From assembly GCA_902496775.1 (NCBI GenBank), contig CABVCF010000057.1, positions 1 to 12,774 on the forward strand: 12,774 nucleotides of DNA. The letters run 5' to 3'. Positions 8,002 to 12,774 of this stretch are shown one piece after another; within the stretch, counting starts at the first letter, position 1, and every line of letters starts with the position of its first letter. The DNA comes from an uncultured Collinsella sp. (GTDB taxonomy: Bacteria; Actinomycetota; Coriobacteriia; Coriobacteriales; Coriobacteriaceae). The translations under genes and the position numbers were made by a program. The notes under the pieces are model-generated. The model was not told the origin of the DNA and ran no database searches. It was given only the letters and a program-made list of their open reading frames with translations.

Positions 8002-8050
8002 AGGATCGCTCCTTCCCTAGCAGGCGATATGCAACCGCCCACCCTAGTCG

Positions 8051-8094
8051 AAAAAGAAAAGCGGGACCCGCCGAGGAATCGGCAGGCCCCGCTT
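8051..8094 (-). terminator. Rho-independent terminator of rplM-rpsI
   Basis: Read leftward, a 16-bp stem (8079-8094 with 8059-8074), fully paired with two G-U pairs, closes a TTCC loop and is followed by TTTTCTTTTT. It starts 30 bases past rpsI. A second small 6-bp hairpin (TATCTC/GAGATA, 8103-8119) lies between rpsI and this terminator. Confidence 0.95.
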
Positions 8095-8124
8095 GTACAT
8101 TGTATCTCGAAAGGAGATAAAACC

Positions 8125-8520
<396 letters not shown>

Positions 8521-8522
8521 CT

Positions 8523-8966
8523 TTAAGCCTCCAGCTCAATCTTCGTGGGGTTCTGGGCAGCATGCGGATGCTCGGCACCAGCGTAGACCTTAAGCTTGGT
8601 CATCTGGGCACGGCCGAGGGTGGTCTTGGGCAGCATACCGCGAACGGCGCGCTCGATGACCTTCTCCGGGTGCTTCTCCATAGCCTGGCGGAAGCTCTCA
8701 GCCTTGAGGCCGCCGTTGTAGCCGCTGTGGCGATAATAGGTCTTCGTGTCGGCCTTGTTGCCGGTAAGCTGGACCTTATCGGCGTTGATGACGACAACGA
8801 AGTCGCCGCAGTCGCTGTTGGGCGTGAACTGGGGCTTGTTCTTACCGCGCAGGATCATTGCGATCTGGGTGGCAAGACGGCCCAGGACAGCACCATCGGC
8901 GTCGACGAGAACCCAGTTGCGCTGGACCTCGCCCTGCTTGGCGTAGTGAGTCGATTTCGAAATCAC
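8523..8966 (-). CDS. rplM: 50S ribosomal protein L13
   Basis: The 147-residue L13 shows the expected NWVLVDADGAVLGRLAT start, ILRGKNKPQFTP, GDFVVVINADKV and RAVRGMLPKTTLGR. L13 is an early-assembling large-subunit protein. The start is a GTG at 8966 preceded by GGAGGAG five bases upstream, the only good ribosome binding site in the area, and it gives the N terminus usual for the family. It is the first gene of the rplM-rpsI operon, behind the promoter at 9033-9060. Confidence 0.98.
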   Translation of the reverse strand: MISKSTHYAKQGEVQRNWVLVDADGAVLGRLATQIAMILRGKNKPQFTPNSDCGDFVVVINADKVQLTGNKADTKTYYRHSGYNGGLKAESFRQAMEKHPEKVIERAVRGMLPKTTLGRAQMTKLKVYAGAEHPHAAQNPTKIELEA

Positions 8967-9032
8967 TTAGACTCCTCCATGTACAGTACGTGTTGTTACA
9001 GAGATTCACGGGGCTCTGCAAGTAACCCGTCC

Positions 9033-9060
9033 ATATTACCCCGCTCGCCGCATGAGTCAA
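9033..9060 (-). promoter_or_regulatory. Promoter of rplM-rpsI
   Basis: Read leftward, TTGACT (9055-9060) and TAATAT (9033-9038) are separated by 16 bases. The start of transcription would fall near 9026, giving a leader of about 60 bases. A perfect TTGACA also occurs at 9135-9140, but its -10 partner is poor, so a second upstream promoter is only possible. I see no terminator for the phospholipase gene in the same gap. Confidence 0.7.
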
Positions 9061-9160
9061 CAGGTATTTTGGCTCCGACCAGAGTTTCTGCACATGTCAT
9101 CCACGAGCCGTTATTTTTCCTGCTGTTTAGCTTTTGTCAATTTTTGAGGGTTCGCCGTCG

Positions 9161-10039
9161 TTAGCGCTCAACGAACTCTTGGATTTCCGCGAGCAGGCGC
9201 TTTGCCTCCTGACGGCCCTGGATATACAGGTCCAAAAGCTTTGCCGAATCGTGCTCGACATGGCCGACCTCGACCGGCTTTTGCGGAGCAACGACCAACG
9301 CGCGGCCCTCGCGCTCATACTTCCACAGGTGCATGCGCTGGATGTTGTAGCGGTCGTGGCGCGTCTCGATTCCCTCAAGCAGATAGGGGTAGTCGGCATA
9401 GCGAGCGCGCGCGGCAGGCATAAACTCGTAGGGCTTTTTCTCATACGAACGGTCCTGCGTGACAATGACAACCGCGCGATCGAAGCCCGCCTCCTCCAGC
9501 ACGTGCTCGATGGGGATCGAATCGGCTACGCCACCGTCGACGTATTTGTGCCCGTCAATCTCGACCGGCGGCGTCACCAGCGGCAGCGACGTCGATGCGC
9601 GAACAGCGTCGAGGTCAAGTACGGCGCTTTTGACCGGCAGGTACGTGGCGGTTCCAAAAAGCATGTCCGTCGCAACGGCATACATCTCGATGGGGCTCGC
9701 GTCGAACGTCTCGTTGTCAAAGGGATCCAGGCGGTCCTGGACATCGTTGAAGATAAAGTCGTAACCCACAATAGAGCCCGTGGACGCAAACGATGCGGCG
9801 CCCATGAAGCGGCTGTCGTTGCAGAAAGCCAGGTTGATGCGGTTGGCACGGCCGATCTGGTGCGACTTGTAGTTCACGCCGTTGAGGGCGCCGGCCGATA
9901 CACCGTAGACAGCCGGAATCTCGACGCCGGCCTCCATGAGAACGTCGAGCACGCCCGCGGTAAACTGCCCGCGAAAACTACCGCCCTCCAGGACGAGCGC
10001 GACCTTGCCGGCGTTCTTTGCCTTATCTTCTGCAGTCAT
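9161..10039 (-). CDS. Patatin-like phospholipase family protein
   Basis: This 292-residue protein has the full patatin signature. The oxyanion loop GGSFRG is at 19-24, the nucleophile elbow GVSAG at 46-50 (S48), ASTSLPLV at 148-155, and the catalytic aspartate D168 is in VDGG. Bacterial members hydrolyse lipid acyl esters; the natural substrate cannot be told. There is no signal peptide or membrane segment, so it is probably cytoplasmic, in line with the YjjU/RssA-like subgroup. Start: ATG 10039 with GGAGGT close upstream. It lies upstream of rplM on the same strand but is separated by that operon's promoter. The repeat array at 10136-10403 lies directly upstream of it. Confidence 0.92.
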   Translation of the reverse strand: MTAEDKAKNAGKVALVLEGGSFRGQFTAGVLDVLMEAGVEIPAVYGVSAGALNGVNYKSHQIGRANRINLAFCNDSRFMGAASFASTGSIVGYDFIFNDVQDRLDPFDNETFDASPIEMYAVATDMLFGTATYLPVKSAVLDLDAVRASTSLPLVTPPVEIDGHKYVDGGVADSIPIEHVLEEAGFDRAVVIVTQDRSYEKKPYEFMPAARARYADYPYLLEGIETRHDRYNIQRMHLWKYEREGRALVVAPQKPVEVGHVEHDSAKLLDLYIQGRQEAKRLLAEIQEFVER

Positions 10040-10135
10040 ATTGACCTCCTGCGATTGCGTTTTGGCCTTCTTCTACCCAGTTTTGGGATGGAGAGCGCGC
10101 AGGTTTTGGAGTTGAGGAGGGCGGAGCGGTCGGCG

Positions 10136-10403
10136 GGAAAGCGTGTCCCGTTCTCAGAGCAAATTCCGGGTCGTATTTTCCGCTGAGCCCGCCATCTGGA
10201 AAATGAATCCCATTCCGAGCTTAGATTCCGGGATGCGCTTTCCGCTTGGGCCGCCATTGGGAAAGCATGTCCCACTCTACGGCGGGATTCCGGGTCGCAG
10301 TTTCCGCTTGAGGCGCCATCCGGAAACCACGTCCCAGTCTGAGCGCGGATTCCGGGATGCGCTTTCCGCCTGGGCCGCCATTGGGAAAGCGCGTCCCACT
10401 CTG
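10136..10403. repeat. 62-bp tandem repeat array, four full copies plus one partial copy
   Basis: The copies are 10136-10197, 10198-10259, 10260-10321 and 10322-10383, all exactly 62 bases. The first 20 bases of a fifth copy follow at 10384-10403. Each begins GGAAA, has TCCC at offset 11, ATTCCGGG at offsets 28-35, TTTCC at offsets 42-46 and CGCCAT at offsets 55-60. Copies 2 and 4 are closest to each other, and copies 1 and 3 share other variants, so a 124-bp double unit is visible. The end of each copy can pair with the start of the next across a 16-base loop. Since 62 is not a multiple of three, no reading frame persists; a leftward open frame across it (10036-10569) is accidental. The function is unknown. 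Confidence 0.93.
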
Positions 10404-10424
10404 CGTTGCCGTAGCGTTTGCTTA

Positions 10425-10459
10425 ACGCTCGCGCCCTGCATAGAGTTCGATTCTCCGCG
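10425..10459 (+). repeat. 35-bp direct repeat, copy 1, with tmRNA T-arm fragment
   Basis: It matches copy 2 (10639-10673) at 33 of 35 bases. Its last 17 bases, GAGTTCGATTCTCCGCG, are identical to the T-arm of the tmRNA in this window, but on the opposite strand. The acceptor end and CCA of a tRNA or tmRNA do not follow; a run of seven G residues comes shortly after instead. Confidence 0.85.
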
Positions 10460-10540
10460 GTTTGGGGGGGATCCGTTGATGGGTTGAGGCCAGGGCAAGA
10501 CGCCCGGTCGGCATCGCATCTATATCTGGCTGGGACATTG

Positions 10541-10673
10541 CGCGGAGAATCCGCGTATTTGCTTCGCAAATCCGCACCGGCTTCGGCCGCCTGTCGGCGT
10601 CCTCGCCCGCGGGCTAAAAACGCTTACGCGTTTTCTTTACGCCCGCGCCCTGCACAGAGTTCGATTCTCCGCG
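10541..10673. repeat. Hairpin-dense block with 11-bp terminal inverted repeats
   Basis: CGCGGAGAATC (10541-10551) and GATTCTCCGCG (10663-10673) are perfect inverted repeats. Between them lie several short perfect stems: CGCGGA/TCCGCG with a 3-base loop (10541-10555), ATTTGC/GCAAAT (10557-10571) and AAAACGC/GCGTTTT (10617-10634). The last stem is nested in a GGGC...GCCC pairing. There is no coding frame of note. It could be a small non-autonomous element or a structured RNA; the sequence does not decide. Confidence 0.55.
10639..10673 (+). repeat. 35-bp direct repeat, copy 2, with tmRNA T-arm fragment
   Basis: This is the second copy of the repeat at 10425-10459, with two base differences. It ends only 57 bases from the encoded CCA end of ssrA and lies inverted to the tmRNA T-arm at 10740-10756. 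Confidence 0.85.
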
Positions 10674-10684
10674 ATACGGACTAG

Positions 10685-10722
10685 AAATAAAAAGGCAGGT
10701 AGATATAAGTATCTACCTGCCT
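10685..10722 (-). terminator. Rho-independent terminator of ssrA
   Basis: A perfect 13-bp stem, AGGCAGGTAGATA (10693-10705) with TATCTACCTGCCT (10710-10722), has a 4-base loop. Read leftward it is followed by TTTTTATTT. It starts nine bases after the CCA of the tmRNA. Confidence 0.95.
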
Positions 10723-10730
10723 GTTACTTA

Positions 10731-11094
10731 TGGTGGAGGCGCGGAGAATCGAACTCCGGTCCACGAAAGCCCCCTGATTGGCATCTCCAAGCTCAGTCGC
10801 TGGTTTAGTCTCGGACGCTTTGCGCGCAGCGACACGCTCGCGGCGTCCTAACCGGTTCGGTCTTAGCCTGCGCCATACCGATTACGTGCGCAGGAGCATT
10901 CCCCTAAAATGACGTCGCGCCGGTGTCGGGGAAATCACCGGGTTGACGCGCCGCTATAAACTAAGCAGCGAGAGCCATAGGCTCAAAAGAAGAGTTGTTG
11001 TCAATTCAATTTGACGGTACCCCTGTTTAACGAGGCGAGGAGACCTCGGCTTGCTTCCTCTCTCAGAGCTATCGTGTCGAAACCAGTCGCCCCC
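10731..11094 (-). ncRNA. ssrA: Transfer-messenger RNA (tmRNA)
   Basis: The 364-nt tmRNA rescues stalled ribosomes together with SmpB. The 5' end GGGGGCG (11088-11094) pairs over 7 bp with CGCCTCC at the 3' end, and the CCA is encoded (10731-10733). ACTGGTTTCGACA after the acceptor stem and the T-arm CGGAGTTCGATTCTCCG are typical. The tag frame runs from GAC at 11000-11002 to TAG at 10961-10963 and reads DNNSSFEPMALAA. The stretches on both sides of the tag are GC-rich and fold, as expected for pseudoknots. The mature ends are inferred from pairing. A strong terminator follows; the promoter is uncertain. Confidence 0.97.
10961..11002 (-). other. tmRNA proteolysis-tag reading frame
   Basis: Thirteen codons plus TAG encode DNNSSFEPMALAA. 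The final ALAA is the degradation signal read by ClpXP-type proteases. The first codon is taken as GAC by position relative to the start of the structured part and by tag length; the exact resume codon is inferred, not proven. Confidence 0.75.
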
Positions 11095-11162
11095 GAATGT
11101 CGGGAAAGTCTGGATGGCATTGGGCACGAGCGACCAACACCCGTCGACTTTTCAAGGAACAT

Positions 11163-11199
11163 GCGGGGCGAGCCCCGCTTGTGGAGTGTTATCTTACCA
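11163..11199 (-). promoter_or_regulatory. Weak candidate ssrA promoter and leader hairpin
   Basis: Read leftward, TGGTAAGAT (11191-11199) resembles an extended -10 element; no good -35 is present. A precursor starting near 11184 would carry about 90 extra 5' bases, removed by RNase P. A GCGGGG/CCCCGC stem with a 4-base loop (11163-11178) would lie in that leader. Confidence 0.3.
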
Positions 11200-11289
11200 C
11201 GTTCTGAAAGCGGACAGCTGTTCTATGCACGAGCTGTGAAGACCCCAATGTGCGCCGCACTTCGCACTTTTGCTACCGATCGCGTCACG

Positions 11290-11295
11290 TATATT
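11290..11295 (+). promoter_or_regulatory. Candidate -10 element of the 144-residue protein gene
   Basis: TATATT matches the -10 consensus at five of six positions and would start transcription about 30 bases before the ATG at 11331. No -35 hexamer sits at the right distance; TTGCTA at 11270-11275 is too close. Confidence 0.35.
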
Positions 11296-11330
11296 TTCGC
11301 CAAGCAAAATTGCCCGTCGAAAGGACCGTT

Positions 11331-11765
11331 ATGGATACCAAGCAGCAACTCGTCAATGCCCTCGCAGGTCTGGGCTCAACCATTACCGAAGCCATGGATG
11401 TCATCGAAGGCTTTGTCCCCTGCGGACATCCCGCTCTCACGGTATCGAACGCACTCGTCGCGCTGGACGTTGACGATGATGCAGCTCTCGCCCAGCAGCT
11501 TGAGACCGTCGAAGGCTTTATCGACCACGTGAGTGAGAACCGCGGCGTGGCCGCCTACCACGGCATCGAGGTCGAGCTCGCGGGTCCCAAAGCCGATCTG
11601 CTCGCAGCAATCCGCGAGGTAGGCGCCCTTATGCAGACCGCAGGCGTCAAGAACACCCAGGTCAACGAGTGGGTCTATCGCAGCCTGGCAGCACTCGACA
11701 GCTCCGATGAAAAGGCAGCCGAGCAGCTCGCAGAAAGTCCCGCCATCAAGGCCGAGCTTTTGTAA
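11331..11765 (+). CDS. Hypothetical acidic protein, 144 residues
   Basis: I do not recognise the family. The protein is short, acidic, probably largely helical and soluble, with no signal peptide or membrane segment. It has one cysteine (C31 in VPCGHPA). Two segments resemble each other: ALVALDVDDDAALAQQL (41-57) and RSLAALDSSDEKAAEQL (117-133), which suggests two copies of a small helical unit. Start: ATG 11331 with AAAGGA five bases upstream; the frame is open to 11250 but that extension has no ribosome binding site and crosses the candidate -10. It diverges from ssrA and converges on the toxin gene, so it stands alone. Codon use looks like that of the core genes here, which supports it being real. 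Confidence 0.8.
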   Translation: MDTKQQLVNALAGLGSTITEAMDVIEGFVPCGHPALTVSNALVALDVDDDAALAQQLETVEGFIDHVSENRGVAAYHGIEVELAGPKADLLAAIREVGALMQTAGVKNTQVNEWVYRSLAALDSSDEKAAEQLAESPAIKAELL

Positions 11766-11774
11766 ATAGCAGAC

Positions 11775-11811
11775 GCGGGTCCCTTGGCGCATCGTCGTCC
11801 AAGAGGCCCGC
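11775..11811. other. Hairpin between convergent genes
   Basis: A 13-bp stem (11775-11787 with 11799-11811) has one G-U pair, one C-A mismatch and an 11-base loop. It lies in the 58-base gap between the convergent stop codons. There is no T-run on either side, so it may act as a weak two-way terminator or 3'-end stabiliser. Confidence 0.5.
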
Positions 11812-11823
11812 AAACAGTTCGCG

Positions 11824-12339
11824 TCAACCGATAGCCGCGCCGCCGCGTTCGACCAAAGCAAGAATCGGTATCATTTGGCGCGGGGTCTTCGCTGCAAGAT
11901 CGGCATGTTCGAGCAGCTTGAGATCGTTAGTCACCAAGTAATCGACCTGTGCGCGCTTGCACGCGGCGAGCACCAAGTTGTCCTCGTAATCGCGATGAAG
12001 CGCTAAGTATTTGTCGGCCAGCCAAAGGTCCGACGCATCTGCACCCACGGCCGTGGCGTTTTCGGTCATGTTCCGAACAAACGCCAACGCCGCATCGCCA
12101 ATTGCACGGGCAGACGCCTCGTCGAGTGCTCCCCCGCTGGCAAGAACGCTACGCTTCAGCTCGTGTTGGACAACGTACAGTACGTCCTTAGCGATATGCA
12201 CCGGAAAGAACAGCAACGCTCCCGTCTCCGTCGCCCGCCCAATAAACGCACGCGCGGCAAGCGACTCGGCATGGTCGACGCAAAACGAATCAACCCATAC
12301 GTTGGCGTCCACCATTATTTTGAGGGGAGCCCCGCTCAC
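11824..12339 (-). CDS. PIN-domain toxin (VapC-like ribonuclease)
   Basis: This 171-residue protein has the acidic residues of a PIN nuclease: D11 in IMVDANVWVD, D117/E119/D120 in HRDYEDNLVLAA and D139 in VTNDLKLLEH. PIN toxins cleave RNA with bound magnesium or manganese; the target here is unknown. The start is taken as the GTG at 12339, which overlaps the antitoxin TGA in a GTGA arrangement, with AGGGGA a few bases before it. An in-frame ATG at 12315 just before VDANVW is a possible alternative. It is the second gene of a two-gene operon, so it should be made by coupled translation after the antitoxin. Confidence 0.85.
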   Translation of the reverse strand: MSGAPLKIMVDANVWVDSFCVDHAESLAARAFIGRATETGALLFFPVHIAKDVLYVVQHELKRSVLASGGALDEASARAIGDAALAFVRNMTENATAVGADASDLWLADKYLALHRDYEDNLVLAACKRAQVDYLVTNDLKLLEHADLAAKTPRQMIPILALVERGGAAIG

Positions 12340-12671
12340 AGGATCATCCCCTTTTGGCGATAATGCTCATCCATGGCTTCGGAATAGATCGTGTCCCAAT
12401 CGCGATCGTCGGATACGGGCGACGTAGCAATGCCCAGGTCCGCGTAAAGCTGATCCTCCGCCGCCCACGATGCGGCGAACGGAGTATCTGACGCGACGGC
12501 CTGCTGCCGGCCATCAACGGCAGACAGTACTTCCTCACACTGCCCGCCACCCTGCGCGACCTTGGCCACCACCTTTTTGATGAGCTCGGGCAGCGAGGCG
12601 CCCGAAAGCCGCAGTGCCTCCTCGGCACGGTTCTTGACCCGGCGATCCACGCGAACGTTCACCTGCGCCAT
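12336..12671 (-). CDS. RelB/DinJ-like ribbon-helix-helix antitoxin
   Basis: The 111-residue protein begins MAQVNVRVDRRVKNRAEEAL, a DNA-binding strand (VNVRVD, 4-9) and first helix; the second helix follows at about 26-40 (SLPELIKKVVAKVA). The C-terminal part (about 60-111), rich in acidic and aromatic residues, would wrap the toxin. The family blocks its toxin and represses its own promoter. Start: ATG 12671 by family alignment, though its ribosome binding site is poor. A GTG at 12689 with AAGGGAG ten bases upstream is the alternative. A longer start at 12731 is excluded because it overlaps the -10 element. RelB-type antitoxins usually pair with RelE/YafQ-fold toxins, so pairing with a PIN toxin is noteworthy. 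Confidence 0.82.
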   Translation of the reverse strand: MAQVNVRVDRRVKNRAEEALRLSGASLPELIKKVVAKVAQGGGQCEEVLSAVDGRQQAVASDTPFAASWAAEDQLYADLGIATSPVSDDRDWDTIYSEAMDEHYRQKGMIL

Positions 12672-12711
12672 GCCGCTAACAGCACCCACGTTGATCCCGC
12701 TCCCTTCAAAT

Positions 12712-12758
12712 GCTAGCACCACTAGCAACACTATATAGAGTAGCTAGCAACTGGTCAA
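12712..12758 (-). promoter_or_regulatory. Promoter and CTAGCA operator repeats of the toxin-antitoxin operon
   Basis: Read leftward, TTGACC (12753-12758) and TATAGT (12730-12735) are separated by exactly 17 bases, a near-consensus promoter with a start near 12723. Three CTAGCA copies lie at 12713-12718, 12722-12727 and 12744-12749; two are part of palindromic GCTAGC. They flank the -10, where a ribbon-helix-helix repressor would be expected to bind. Confidence 0.75.
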
Positions 12759-12774
12759 ATGCAAAAGACCCGCG

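Noticed and set aside
10136..10403. CRISPR array
   Set aside because: The copies are contiguous and similar over their whole 62 bases, with no unique spacers and no cas genes nearby.
10464..10470. Run of seven G residues as a phase-variable tract
   Set aside because: It lies in no gene and near no promoter that I can support.
10036..10569. Leftward 177-codon open frame across the tandem array
   Set aside because: The 62-bp unit shifts frame at each copy, the product is Arg/Ser/Pro-rich with no conserved pattern, and it overlaps the ribosome binding site and start of the phospholipase gene.
10425..10673. tRNA gene or second tmRNA 3' end
   Set aside because: Only the T-arm piece is present; there is no acceptor stem, CCA, anticodon arm or D-arm around it.

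Overview
The window looks like a GC-rich actinomycete-type chromosome. I infer a member of the Coriobacteriia, most likely Collinsella or a close relative. This rests on base composition, on a large AfsR/SARP-type regulator standing next to Firmicutes-like sugar genes (a short 242-residue NagB and a stand-alone glucose-type PTS IIA), and on a tmRNA tag ending in ALAA. The taxonomic call comes from overall look, not from a database match.

Left part (1-4646): a SAM-dependent methyltransferase and the ribosome-associated RNA-binding protein YhbY run rightward. A convergent 999-residue ATPase/winged-helix/BTAD regulator runs leftward. The terminator after yhbY overlaps the stop codon of the regulator. 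The intergenic region above the regulator holds an operator-like inverted repeat and a weak promoter.

Middle part (5035-10039), all leftward: a patatin-like phospholipase; rplM-rpsI (ribosomal proteins L13 and S9) behind their own promoter and closed by a very strong terminator; then glmM, a glucose-type PTS IIA gene and nagB, closed by another strong terminator. The last three genes meet at glucosamine-6-phosphate: GlmM sends it to the cell wall, NagB returns it to glycolysis, and the IIA protein serves sugar uptake and signalling.

Right-centre (10040-11330): about 690 bases without a credible gene lie between the phospholipase and the tmRNA gene (ssrA, leftward). They hold the most unusual sequence here: a 62-bp tandem array of four full copies plus one partial copy, whose arms show compensatory changes consistent with folding. 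After it come two 35-bp direct repeats, each containing a 17-nt piece of the tmRNA T-arm, and a hairpin-dense block bounded by 11-bp inverted repeats. ssrA has an encoded CCA end, a 13-residue tag and a strong terminator.

Right end (11331-12774): an unrecognised acidic 144-residue protein runs rightward. It converges on a leftward toxin-antitoxin pair: a RelB/DinJ-like antitoxin overlapping a PIN-domain toxin, behind a near-consensus promoter surrounded by CTAGCA repeats.
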